This document shows positions 48,141 to 59,701 of a stretch of 64,000 bases of DNA, in pieces. Below the pieces are notes generated by a model. That model saw only the letters and a program-made list of their open reading frames with translations, was not told the DNA's origin and did not search any database. This DNA is from Asterella californica (lineage: Eukaryota > Streptophyta > Marchantiopsida > Marchantiales > Aytoniaceae), in contig JAYKYS010000005.1 of assembly GCA_036924285.1 (NCBI GenBank), forward strand, positions 26,820,001 through 26,884,000, in the 5' to 3' direction. Within the stretch, counting starts at the first letter, position 1, and every line of letters starts with the position of its first letter. The position numbers and the translations under genes are program-made.

Positions 48141-51100
48141 TAGTGTCTCATGATTTCTCCTTTAGCCCATTGTGACATAAAAGATGTCGTTCCTCAAGAA
48201 GATTAGTTGCTGCTCTAAGTTCTAAGATCTGTCTAAACTCACAAACGCCCGAGTTTTGTCCAAAAATCTCTTCTTCTCACAAAATCACACGGCTTACATA
48301 CCATTCGGAAGGTGCTCTAGATCTTAACATATAATTACTACATAAAATACAACACAAATACTCACTGAGAAGTCCAAGAAGATGATTGCTGCTTTCATGT
48401 CACGGCTTCCAGTCTTCTCACGTCGGCTTCTAGAAGCAATTTCAGCTTCGGGAGGGTGGGGGGGAGACTCAGCTTCTGACACCTTCAAAAGACCACCTCT
48501 GTTCCATAGATACCAAATTACTACTCCAGATCACAATCACTCTCACGATTTCCAACGAGTTAGATTAATCACAAGATGTATGCGGTCTATAGTCTTCCTA
48601 GACTTCTGTCTGTTAAATGATCTTTTGCAGCACTACAACGGCATTCACATTCACTGATATCCAAACGAAGCTTCGGAAACCAAATAGAAGAAAGGAGGAA
48701 GATGGGAAGACGAGGAAGAGGAGAAAGAAGAGAAAATCCAAACAAGAAGAAATAAAAAAGAGAAATTAAGATTATGACAGGCTTCTAGTCCGGATCCTGA
48801 CTAACAAACCATCTCTGCTTGTAGTAAATTGGAGAAGAAGACCAAAGATATGCTTACAGTCACATTGGCTTCTGGTTGAGGATGATGTCTTCTGCTACAG
48901 AAAGAAGACTTCTCGCTTCTTCTGTCTTTGCTCTGATTACTCTGACTCAAGAGATCAATCTCCCATGGACAGTCCGTGCATGGATCCGAAGTGCTCCAAT
49001 GGATGAGACAAGCTTAGACTCTGCACAACTTTTAACAATCACCGTCACTCAAAAAAAAAGACTTCTCATGCACAATTGGGTGTGAATTCGATGAAACCCA
49101 CTCCTCAGAAGACACATACAAAGCTTCTACAAACAAAATCTGAAATCCAGTCCCTGTGAAGAAGTTACATTGGCTTATGGAAGCTACTCCATCAGCTTTC
49201 TATCACTATCTCTCGACACACCAGCTTAGAAGCAGGACTGCACGATGATGCCGTTCCTTGTCTATGTTGTCTACTCCTATCTACATTCTCCACGGTCCTC
49301 ACTTGAGAATGGAGGTGCAGACCTACTCTATGCATAATCCACTCTATGTATAGTCTCTCGTGAAGTGTGTATGTGTGTGTCATTTTCTACATTGACATCG
49401 ATCTTATACAAGTGCCTTGAATCGTAGGAGGGAGATCTCTTCCAATTGCAACCACAGCCTAGAGAAAAGTGGGCGCTGTCAGAAGGCCACCACCTCCTAC
49501 GCTTCGATTCTCTTGAGTTTTTAGAAAATAATCTTGCTCCTACCGTAGCTAATCCTATCACATGGACAGTTATCTTAAAAATAAAAGAGAGAGTTGCCCA
49601 ACTTAGTATAGCTAACTTTGATTTTTTACAAAATACCATGGTATAGACAATTAACTAACTCTACTGCTTATTCCTGGTCACCAAGTGTGATCTCCATGGG
49701 ATCCGCACTTGCTTGACTCTCTAATTCGGCTTCTGGTACCATGGGTGGCTCTGCTAGTACCTATGACGTGGTTGAGGTGGCATCCTCCTCAGTACTAGCC
49801 ATGTGCGCTTCTGCCATGAGCTTGGAAGCCGAAAGATGTCCTTGGGAAGCCGAATCCACTTGCACTTCCTGACTCTTCTGCAAGTCCTGCTCGACACTGG
49901 GAGCTTGGGTGATCTCACTGAGGTCAGAGGTAGTCATCTCCTCCACTCTGAACAACTCAGAAGCAATCTCTTCTATCTATCTTCCAGAAAAAGTCTTGTC
50001 TTCTGGAGCTTCCTCTCTCGTCTTCTCCGCTTCCAAAGCTATCACCACCAAGTGAACAGTGGGGTCAAACTCCTCCTTGTCGAGGTCTTCCACAATTGCT
50101 AGTCTTGGTGCACCAAAAGACATAGCTGCAGAATGGAAGACCGAGAGAAGACCGTAGAGAGTCTTCAGTCTTTCGGTCTGTCGATCCAAGTAGTGGAACA
50201 TGCTCTCCTTACATTCCACCAACATCTCTCCAGAAGCGTCATTCCATGTGCGACTAAGGTCAGAAGCTTTCATCCCGCAGTGAAATTAAATTTCTTCCGA
50301 AGCGCTTCGTCCATCTGTGCCATAATCTCCTTATCTCGAACTTCTTGTAGTGTCCTAGGATTTCTCTTTTAGCCCATTGTCGCATAAAAGATTTCGTTCC
50401 TCAAGAAGATTTACACTAGTATCGCTGCTCTAAGTTCTAAGATCTGTCCAAACTCACAAACACTCGGGATTTGTCTAAAAATCTCTTCTTCTCATAAAAT
50501 CACACGGCTTGAGACCCTTCAGAAGGTGCTCTGGGCCTTAACATACAACTACTACTTAAAATATCACACAATAATTGCTTCTAGGTCACGACTTCTAGTC
50601 TTCTCTCGACCACTTCTAGAAGCAATTCTCGGTTTCCGTGGGGTTCAACTCGACTTTTGACACCTACAGAAGACTGTCTCTACTTCGTAGATGCCAAATT
50701 ACTACTTCCTATCACACGTTGCTCTTACAATTTCCAACGGGGTTAGATTAATCACATGGTGTATGTCCCCTGTAGCCTTCCTAGGCTTCTGCCTATGGAA
50801 ACGGTCTTTTGGCAGCACTACAACGACATTCACATTCACTGATACTCAAGAGAAGCTTTGGAATCCAATAGAAGAAGATAGGAATATGAGAAGATGAGAG
50901 AAGAGAAGAAAGAAGGAGAAATCCAAACAAGAGGAAACAAGAGAAAAGAGAGAAATTAAGATTCCGACGGGCTTCTTGTCCGGATCCTGACTAACAAGCC
51001 AAATTGGGGAAGAAGATCAAATATCTACTTACAGTTACACTGTCTTCCAATCAATGATGTCGTCTTTTGCTGTGGAAAGAAGGCTTCCAACTTCTTTGCC

Positions 51101-52552
51101 GTTGCTCCGACTACTCTGACTCAGGAGATCAATCACCCATTGACAATATGTGTGTGGATCAGAAGTGCTCCACTGGATGAGACAAGATTGGACTCTGCAC
51201 AGCTTCTAACAATCACCGCCACTCAACAAGAAGGCTTCCCATGCACAATTGGGTATGAATTTGATGAAACCCACTCCTCAGAAGACATAGACAAAGCTTC
51301 TGCAATCAAATATGAAATCCAATCCCCGAGAAGAAGTTACATTGGCTTCTGGAAGCTTACTCCATCCACTTCGTGTCACTACCTCCCGACGCACCAGCTT
51401 AGAAGCAGGACTACATGATGATGCTGTTCTCTGTCTATGCTATCTACTACTGTCTACATCCTTACCATCTCTTGTTGAGAGCGGAGGTACAAACCTGCTC
51501 TTAAACTGTACGCACGTAGTCTGTGAGTGTGTGCTCACATGTATGGGTAAAATCCTATATTGTCATCTACTTTATACAATTGCCTTGAGTCGCAGGAGGG
51601 AGATCCTTTCCAATCGTAACTCACAGCCAGAGGAAATAGAGCGATGTCAGAAGGCCATCACTTCTCATGCTTCGGTTCTCTCTCAGGTTGGAAACTACTT
51701 TCTACTCCTTCCGTTGCTTATCCTGCCACATGAAAATCTAAAAATAAAGACGGAGTTGTCCATCTTAAAAAGCAAACTTCGATTCTTAAAAAGATAGCCA
51801 GGGTAATTAATAGTTAACTATCTCTACTACCTACTCCTGATCGTCATGTGTGAACTACATGGGATCTTCACCTGCCTGACCTCCTAATTCAGCTTCTGGC
51901 ACCGTGGGTGGCCCTACTGGTACCTCTGGTGCGGCTGAGAGGGCATCCTCCTCATTACTCATCGTGTGTCCTTCCATCATGACTTCGGAAGCCATAAGAG
52001 GTCCTTGGGAAACTGAATCTATATGCGCTTCCTGGCTCTTCTACGTCCTCTGCTCGTCACTGAGAGCTGGGGTGATCTCACAATGGTCAAAGGTAGTCAC
52101 CTCCTTCACTCTAAACACCTGGGAAGACATCTATGCTTCTTGTCTTCCAAAAGACATCTTGTCTTCTGGGGCTTCTTCGCTCTTCTTCTCGTCTTCCAAC
52201 GCTGTCACCACCAATGGACAGCGAGGTCGAACTCCTCCTTGTCGATGTCTTCCACAATTGTTGGTCTTGGTGCACCTAAAGACGTAGCTACATGCTGGGG
52301 AATCGAGAGAAGACCGTAGAGAGTCTTTAGATCCTTGACCTGCCAATCTAGGTAGCTCTCCTTGCAGTCCACCAACATCTCTCTAGAAGCATCGTCCCAT
52401 GTACGAGCTAGGGTTAGAAGCTTCCTTCCCGTTATGAAGTTGAACTTCTTCCGAAGCGCTTCTCCCATTTGTTCCATAATCTCCTTGGCTCGAGCTTCTG
52501 CTTCTACTCGCTGCTTCTTCTCTTCTGCAGCATAGACTTCCACGGCTTCCCG
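48141..52552. repeat. 2.2-kb tandem segmental duplication
   Basis: Unit 1 (48141-50347) and unit 2 (50348-52552) align along their whole length in the same orientation, roughly 80-85% by eye. Both begin TAGTGTC, then TTTAGCCCATTGT..CATAAAAGAT and GTTCCTCAAGAAGATT, and both contain the 3' part of one minus-strand gene. The sequence to the right of unit 2 continues the gene from a matching AGTGT word, as expected for tandem duplication at a short homology. Confidence 0.85.
49670..50347 (-). pseudogene. Truncated copy of transposon-like coiled-coil gene
   Basis: Minus-strand reading from 50273 gives TWNDASGEMLVECKES, KTLYGLLSV, GAPRLAIVEDLDKEEFDP and ALEAEKTREEAPEDK. After an in-frame TAG near 49974 the same frame continues with VEEMTTSDLSEITQAP and, past another TAG near 49758, PPMVPEAELESQ and DPMEITLGDQE. 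It corresponds to the C-terminal part of the gene in the second tandem unit and has lost its N-terminal half at the duplication junction. I do not recognise the family. Confidence 0.65.
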
Positions 52553-54060
52553 CAGTGTACTCCAAGTCGTCTTCTTCTCTGCGAGATCAGTTAGCTTATC
52601 CTTGATTCGCAGAACTTCTTGCTCGCGCTGCTGAAGTCGCATATGCAACTCTTGGTTGCTCTTCCGCAGCTGTGCCAACTCCTTGGCAGAAGTAGAAGCT
52701 TCTGCCTTATACTTTGTGGCCATCTTCTCTGTAGTGCGGAGGTTGACTTCCAAAGCTTCATTCGTCTACTTCTGGACTTCCTTTTGTTGCATCAAGGTTC
52801 GAAGATCGAATCCATGTTGTAGCGGTTTCTCTTGAGTCATCGTGCGCTTCTCCATCAACTCCATCGCTGGCTGAATCTTCGAACTGAAGAAGGCGCTGAA
52901 CTCTTCCAGCCGTCTTCTCGCAGAAGACAAGTATATGCTCATAAATCAATCTGAGGCGGCTTCCTTGTCTTCCTAAGGTATGGATACCTCTTCTACCACC
53001 ATGGTCTTCTCCTTCTACGCTCGAGAAGATGCTATCCTCAATGTCTTCCAGGATGAAAGATCTCTTCCCACCGCAGAAGCAATCCTCTTCGTTGCGTTTT
53101 CTCTGATAGCAGTCGAAACATCAACCCATGTCTTGGCTTCTAGAGCCTTCGGAAGACTCCTTGTAGTAGCAAAAGTTGTCTTCTTGATGATCCTGATGCT
53201 GGACGTGTCATCCTGTGAATCCGGCTCGGATCTAGAGTGGATGGTAGAGAAAGATCTATTTTTCTTAGGAACGCTCTTAGGTCTCATCTTCCTCGACGAC
53301 GAAGCGTCTTCTGTGTCGCTGGAGTCGTCTTCCCGTATCGTAATCATCTTCTGCTGCGTGCTTGGTCCTTTCTGAGACACTAGAGTGAGAGAGGAAGACA
53401 TTACACCTGCCGGTCTTCTTCCTTCGAGGTCTCTTCCTTCACCTCTCGCTGTCCTACTGACCCATACTTGACCAACTGATCTTCCTTTAGGTCCTTCTTG
53501 GACACGTACAAATAGTAGAAGAAGGGGATAAGATGCCCTCCTGCTGGAGTGGCCAAGTACATCAACTCGATCTGGACGTAGGTGTGGAAGAAGGCGTCCC
53601 GGTTGACGACATGTCTTTCTTAGATAGCTTCCAAGAACTCCATATCCTGGTCTCAAGGTATCTAACCTTCTGGGCCTTTTCCTTGGAGAAAAGGTGAAGG
53701 TACAACTTCCCTAGAAGACGCTTCTTCGACTCCCGATAAGCTTCCACTTAACATCCGTTCCTCCCTTGTCTGTCTTCCAGGAAGAGATATGTAGTACTTC
53801 TAGGTACATGCCACTTCTCTGATATCATCGGCATAATCTTCTTCTCCAGTTCATATCTGCGGTTCTTTGCTTCAGGCCGGTGAAAAGCTCTATGTCATCA
53901 CTCCATCTTCCACGAAGATGGTCTTCCTCGAAGATGGTCTTCCTCGAGCGACCCCTGCCTTGACAAATACATGATTGCGAGGAGGCAAGGCTGCCTAGAC
54001 CTCTTCCAGAATACCCTGGTCCACGAGATTTCAGTCGCATGTGAAGAAGTCGAGGCCCAA
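51840..54060 (-). pseudogene. Decayed transposon-like protein gene, family unknown
   Basis: Open pieces in order on the minus strand are: 53562-53747 (KLYLHLFSKEKAQKVRYLET, then a frame change into YVQIELMYLATPAGGHLIPF and YYLYVSKKDLKEDQLVKYGS); 53015-53430 (a Ser/Asp-rich segment with KKTTFATTRSLPKALEAKTW); 52205-52753 (coiled coil, TWDDASREMLVDCKES, KTLYGLLSIPQHV, GAPRPTIVEDIDKEEFD). Downstream are EEAPEDK, VPVGPPTVPEAELGGQ and a final DPM. Several stops and frame shifts break it. The N-terminal block resembles plant transposon-associated proteins in style, but I cannot name a family. The DNA is unusually rich in GAAGAC/GTCTTC words throughout. Confidence 0.55.
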
Positions 54061-55261
54061 CTCCTTGATGAAAGTTTGACGTCAGTCAACTCGGCTTGCG
54101 ATAACACCAACCCTCGAGGATGCATCGACATTTTGAGCTTCTGTTACACTAAATCACACATACTTGCTATGAGCCTAAGGCTCGGTCCTTACCAGACCGT
54201 CACAATCCAACTTCCACTCTCAGAAGACAAATCTAGTCTTCCAAAAGACAGCTATTTTGTCTTTCAGAATTCTAACAGTGCTTCCTAGTACATCACGTCT
54301 TCTGAGCTATATCTAAGCAATCCTAACTAAGCAAGACATCGCATGGATTCCTAAGAAGACAATCCACTTTGTAATTCATCTTATTTTCTTATAGAAGATG
54401 GAAGAAACGTGAGAAGCGGAGTCTTCGAATATATCAAAAAAAGGCTAAAGACTCTTGCGATGATAGTGGCCTCCAGGAAGACTCCCGAGACAGCTTCTGA
54501 TTAACTGACGTCTTCAAAAGACTTTCCGCAGCCAGGCTTTTCATCACTGATCTCACATGTCTTCGGCTTCTTACACGCAATCTAGCCTCACAACAGACAC
54601 GAAACATTCACACTCTGTCTTTTGACTCCTCACCTCGCATACACTCTCAGAAGAAGCTTGCTGCGTAACGAGAAGACATGACCTTTGACCATTCTTTCCA
54701 GATTCTGTCAATAAGGCTTCTCACAACTCTCTTCTAGAGTTCAGGAAGAAGAAGGAACATGCTGCTATGGGTCAGACAGAAGAGACCCGTAAAGGATCCT
54801 CACTTCTTCTCGAGCATTCTGCCAATGTTTCCAATCTTCTAGCTCTCTAGGAAGATGTGGATCTGGGAGGCACATGCATGATTCCTAATTTCTTGCTTCT
54901 CGAAACAACAATCAACTCTCAAGTTCACTCTAGATTCACATCAAGCTTCACACAACTCCAATTCTAATCCAATCCAACTACTTGATGCGAATTGTAAACA
55001 TTCGGCTTCTTGAAACGTCTTGACATTCAGACACGTCTTCTGTCCACAGATTCTGGTACAAAAGCGCGGTAAGATAGAGAAATTGATAGTTAGATCATCG
55101 AATTTGGACATGGAGAGAAGAGAAACTCAGTTTCGATTTGGGAAGAGGTTGGAAAAGACGGCTGACAAAAATTGGACAGCACTTTCGCATCCAATCTTCT
55201 CAGAGAAAATTCAGGAGTGGGGAAGATTTGATAGGCTTCCTGCAAACGATCGGAGAGACGT
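54061..55261. other. Remnant of transposon-like region next to gypsy insertion
   Basis: The GAAGAC-rich composition of the preceding relic continues to about 55050. A plus-strand open stretch from 55020 crosses the LTR boundary and is not a gene. The bases GACGT at 55257-55261 directly flank the LTR and would be one copy of a 5-bp target duplication. Confidence 0.45.
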
Positions 55262-57295
55262 TGTCGTAGCGAGAGCCTTTCCTTTGAGCAAGGGCGTACC
55301 TTCTGGCTGTGGTTAGCGATCGATACACAGCAGAGCGACTAGTATCTCGTAGATTTCTCTCTAACTTCCTCGATAACTAAGCACTTTCTTTCTCTCAGTA
55401 AAGGGTCAAGATAACTACACGAAAACATTGGATGATCATGGGCACGACAAACGGGATATGTGATGACATGATCTCTCGGTAGTATTCCTCTCCGAAGTTT
55501 CTCACTACTAGGGCTTCGTACATGGCTTTGGGTCGACAGATGTGTCTTATCTCGCACTAGGTGTTAAAGTTTACAGGAGGGAGCTGATTTAGATCCATCC
55601 TTCGTTAGATGAGAATAAAGACGGTGAGATCCCATTCTTGGCCGTAAGTGACAACAGGTAAGATCACAAGGACAGGAGAGAGCATGACTTGCGCGGTAAA
55701 GTTATGCCCGAAGGATCCTATCAGAAACTGTTGAAAGTGAACTCGTTCCATATACATCAGTTTAATCGAGAAAGGGTTTCGAAAAGGGAATCTGGGCGGT
55801 AAGTAGAGTCCTTCGTCCATCTCTCACAACATGTGCACTCCAACTACAAAGGTATATCGATCCATAAAACTCTGATTCAATCTCATAGGATCACCACGAT
55901 CTCTCCACGAACAATCTCTTGGATTTTTCCCCAGGTCGAATGCCCCCACACAGGTCACTCCCCTTTGCTTAAAAGTTTCGAATACAAAACAAGGATAGGT
56001 GCAAGCTCCCTAACCAAGCAACCCAAGCCTCACGGACCGATGAGGTGGCGCACATGCACATCGCATGTTTGGTGCCGTCATACTCATCCACGTGTGGGTC
56101 TTCTGGGTGAAAGGTTCTAATGCATGCATCGTAACGTGTCCCAAAAACCGGAGACTAGGCTAGACATGTAGTCGACTCTACAGGTCAAGGATCGCACTTT
56201 GCCACGTTGAGTGCGAACCTAACAACCACATGACGTGGATACAACGTAGGTCGCTAAAGTCATATCTACGCCTAGAATACTCCCCAAAGCAATACAAATG
56301 TCGCACTGGATACTTTTCAGCCAGCTGTCGCTAACAACTCGAGACCTAGAGTAGATATCGTTGCCGATACAACTCGGTAGAAAAACCAGCGAACTTTCAC
56401 ACATGATAGGTACAGATCTACAGCTCAGTCTCCTCTCAAACTTGCCACGTAGGTAGTATACTAAAATCTCTACTTGCAGGTCAAATTTCAGGAAGATCTG
56501 ACGGCTAGATCTCCTCTCACAATTAACACAAATCCACAGAAACTAACACGCACTTCCAATCTCAGATTCAGGACAGAAGCTTCTTCGACTAAATGAACCG
56601 TCCACTTCCACTCCAACTTCCTGTGCTATCAATTCAGAAGGTAAACTCACTACACAGGAAATTTGAGCCGATTTGACCGTTCTGATCGTCCTCCATAAAT
56701 CTGCAAACTCGCTGCTTCAGATTGACAGCTTTCTGCACCCCGTCGCCTTCAAATCGCCATTGCGCTCAATCCGCAGAACATCCGGTGGTGAAATTTGTGG
56801 TCAGAGCTTCAGCAGCTGACAGACTACAAGCTCATGAAATCTGGTCTCAATCTGACGGTTCAGTCACTCAAACCCCTTAATCTTACAATCGGAAGAGAAA
56901 CTCTTGTACTCTCATCACTCTATGAACTTCAAATCGCCATAACGTATGCCCTGGATCTCCAAATCGAGTGAAATTTGTGGTCAGATTGCTCCTCCCGTCG
57001 AGAGCTCTCCGTCCATGCCCTCTGATCTCCAAAATCTCTCATCAAAGTGCCCCGAACCTCCCAGAGCGCACACTTAGGTAGATGACAAGTTATCTTCACT
57101 TTTGGGTGGACCAATGGGAAGTTAAAGGACTCAACCTTGTCCTTTTCTGCCCCATGGAGACCCCCAGCAGATAATAGAGCATTCTAAGCTCATAAGAGCA
57201 ATGTTTTAGATCCCATTACACCACAACTTCTACAACTGTGTGCAAAACGTACTTATACGGGTAATTTACATATTAACTGGTCCCACAACAGGACA
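55262..57295 (-). repeat. 3' LTR of the gypsy element (2,034 bp)
   Basis: On the minus strand it starts TGTCCTGTTGTGGG at 57295, right after the polypurine tract, and ends CTACGACA at 55262. The same end sequence precedes the primer-binding site at 63336. Short ORFs of 71-72 residues within it are repeated in both LTRs and have no recognisable domain. Confidence 0.93.
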
Positions 57296-57313
57296 TTCAC
57301 CCCCTCCAAACTT
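57296..57313 (-). other. Polypurine tract
   Basis: AGTTTGGAGGGGGTGAA on the minus strand immediately precedes the LTR start TGTCC. This is the expected site for plus-strand DNA priming. Confidence 0.8.
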
Positions 57314-57340
57314 GCACATCCTCCGGTATGTGCCAACTTG

Positions 57341-59701
57341 TTATCCATAGTCATCATCGTATCCCTCATCGTGCTTCGTATTGTCAGGTTCATCATCATC
57401 TTCCCTCGCATAAGGTCTGGAAAGATGAGAATCAGACTCGAGAAGTTCATCGAAATCAAGAAATCCTTCACGTCTTCGGAAGACCTTGACCCTTTTACCA
57501 GCAATGGGTAACTTCAAGAGTGTACCATCCAATTCTCGCAAACCATATGTGGCATTGTCGTGAACGACAACAACAACATAAGGACCAAACCAACGTCGTG
57601 CAAACTTCTTGATAGTGCTGTGTTGGTTATCCAAACTGTTGTCATATACTATGACCCAGTCACCTTCGCGGATCGGCTTCTTTCGCAGTCGATGTGTCTT
57701 GTCGAACCGCTCCTTGTTCTTCAACCTCGCCTCCTTGAGTTTGACCAATGCTTCTTCGAGGTCCTCCTCACGTCGCTCAAGCTGCTGAATTCGTAGTGCT
57801 AATAGTCCTTCCCTATCAGAACCATCCTCCCAAAGTAGACATACCCAAGTAGGAACGTCTCCTTCTGCTGGCATGATAGGTTTTTGACCGGTCATCAATT
57901 CTGTGGGCATGTAACCAGTGACAGTACTATGAGTAGTTCTATCAGCCCACAACGCAAAAGGAAGAAGTCTAGGCCAGTCCCCATGACGCCTCCTGCACGC
58001 TTTCACCAATGCTTGGATGATTGGTGGGTGCCCTCGTTCACTTTTCCCATTCGCTTCCGGGTTCATCGAAGTGGTCAACTTCAATCGTATTCCATATCTG
58101 TTGAAGAACTCACGTGCTTCATCTGCATTCAACTCTCCTCTATCTGCACGGATTCTCCCCACGCTTCCATATCTAGAAACTATATCTTCTAATATGAATC
58201 GACAGACAGGTTCAGTAGCTTTGGTGCGTAGAGCCCTCCCTTCTACAAAGTTAGATAGCTCTTCCCGAGCCAAAACTAAATGACGCATGCCCCAAATTCC
58301 TGGTGGCATGGCAACCAAATCCAAAACCCATTGGAAATGAATGGACAAGGGATATGTGGGTCTCAATCCATCCCTATACCGAATCTTGGATTGGAATTGA
58401 CATTCAATGCATGACCCAACAAACTTCTCTACATCTCGATACAATCCTTTCCACCAATACCTCTCCTTGATCTTGGTAAAGGTCGCCCATGTACCTCGAT
58501 GACCTGCCCATAAGGTATCATGAAATTGTTCGAGTACTTGTTTCTTGGTCTCTGCATCATCCACTACTCTCAAGGGTACTCCATCTCTCCTCTTTGACCT
58601 CTTCCACAGATATCCATCTCGTAATAGATAGCCATAGGCCTGATGTCGTATCTCCTTGAAGACTTTCTCCGTCCATTCTTCATACTTCTGAAGAGTGCTT
58701 AGATAGCGTCCGATTTCTTTGAGCCTCCCACAGTAGAGTTCTTCCCTGAAAGGAAGAACACCATCCAAGCGACTCCGGTCCTCGCTTGATAGTTGTAGAA
58801 CTTGCCCCTCCTCTGCATCATCTTCATCCATATCTTCCGCCTCCATATCTTCTTCTTGAGAGTACCTAGCTCTAGACAACATGTCTGCCATCGAGTTCAT
58901 CTTCTCTGCTATGTGCCTCAACTCTGGATTCAACGACCTAATGTAAGCTATCCAACGTAACACAGCAATATCAGGCGTTGTGCAGTTTGCTATCATTCCC
59001 AACAGAGGTAAGCAATCAGTTTCAAGTAGTACATGTGCTCCAATGAGATACTCCTTCTCAGCTTTCATTGCAGTTACAACGCCCCATAGCTCTCGTTTGA
59101 CTTGAGGGTATCTCCTTTGTCGATCCGAAAGTATGCGAGCACCAAATCTTGTTGCAAACCTCTTTTCCTCACCATCATCCTGCCCTATTGCCCAACCTAT
59201 AACGATAGGACTAGTATCAACAGTAACGACTATGGGTCTACCACAATCATAGCTCAACTGTCGTAGAACTGGTGGTGATTTCAACGCTTCTTTTAGTCGC
59301 ACCATAGCGACCCTCTGCTCCTCACCCCAAGTGAACCTCCTTCGCTTCCTCAGCAACTCATACAACGGTTCAGACATGTGACCAAAATGAGGAATCCACA
59401 CTCGATAGAACAAACAAGCTCCCAAGAATCTCTTGACCTCTGTGGTGTTGACACAATCTTTCATCCTCCCAATGGCATCAACCTTTAATGGGTTTGGACG
59501 TCGACCAAAAGCTCCACAAAGATGACCAACAACAACAATCTCTGGTACTCCAAAGCTCGACTTCTCTGCTGAAAGAGTGAGATTTACCTCCTCAAGCCTT
59601 GTTAAGATCATCTCCACATCGTGAATATGATCAACCACAAACCTTCGACATCCATCCTCAGTCAGCTTCTCATCTTTGTCTTCGGCCGCACACCCTTTCA
59701 T
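57341..59701 (-). CDS. pol: Gypsy pol C-terminal ORF: RT thumb, RNase H, integrase
   Basis: This 786-residue ORF starts with KGCAAED, the part of reverse transcriptase just after its active site. Its ATG overlaps the TGA of the preceding ORF (ATGA). The RT remainder includes GHLCGAFGRRPNPLK and RFLGACLFYRVWIP. RNase H follows with D162 (VTVDTSP), E204 (KRELWG) and D229 (LETDCLPLL). Integrase has a zinc-binding HDTLWAGH and SCIECQ pair, a catalytic D in WVLDLVAMP, D in RADRGEL and E in NPEANGKSERGH. The C-terminal part has the WFGPYVV motif of Ty3/gypsy integrases and an acidic tail. Integrase copies the cDNA into the chromosome, and this one looks intact. The ORF was presumably once part of a continuous pol. 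Confidence 0.92.
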   Translation of the reverse strand: MKGCAAEDKDEKLTEDGCRRFVVDHIHDVEMILTRLEEVNLTLSAEKSSFGVPEIVVVGHLCGAFGRRPNPLKVDAIGRMKDCVNTTEVKRFLGACLFYRVWIPHFGHMSEPLYELLRKRRRFTWGEEQRVAMVRLKEALKSPPVLRQLSYDCGRPIVVTVDTSPIVIGWAIGQDDGEEKRFATRFGARILSDRQRRYPQVKRELWGVVTAMKAEKEYLIGAHVLLETDCLPLLGMIANCTTPDIAVLRWIAYIRSLNPELRHIAEKMNSMADMLSRARYSQEEDMEAEDMDEDDAEEGQVLQLSSEDRSRLDGVLPFREELYCGRLKEIGRYLSTLQKYEEWTEKVFKEIRHQAYGYLLRDGYLWKRSKRRDGVPLRVVDDAETKKQVLEQFHDTLWAGHRGTWATFTKIKERYWWKGLYRDVEKFVGSCIECQFQSKIRYRDGLRPTYPLSIHFQWVLDLVAMPPGIWGMRHLVLAREELSNFVEGRALRTKATEPVCRFILEDIVSRYGSVGRIRADRGELNADEAREFFNRYGIRLKLTTSMNPEANGKSERGHPPIIQALVKACRRRHGDWPRLLPFALWADRTTHSTVTGYMPTELMTGQKPIMPAEGDVPTWVCLLWEDGSDREGLLALRIQQLERREEDLEEALVKLKEARLKNKERFDKTHRLRKKPIREGDWVIVYDNSLDNQHSTIKKFARRWFGPYVVVVVHDNATYGLRELDGTLLKLPIAGKRVKVFRRREGFLDFDELLESDSHLSRPYAREDDDEPDNTKHDEGYDDDYG

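Noticed and set aside
49446..51797. Plus-strand ORFs in the tandem duplication (for example 51312-51797)
   Set aside because: They run antisense to, or beyond the end of, the minus-strand relic gene, and the frames are not conserved between the two tandem units.
53015..53656. 213-codon minus-strand ORF as one intact gene
   Set aside because: Its first third is a shadow frame. The sensible reading there (YVQIELMYLATPAGGHLIPF) is in another frame, so the region is a broken gene.
55339..55820. ORFs of 71-72 residues repeated at 63413-63894
   Set aside because: They are parts of the two LTRs, identical because the LTRs are. There is no start context or domain.
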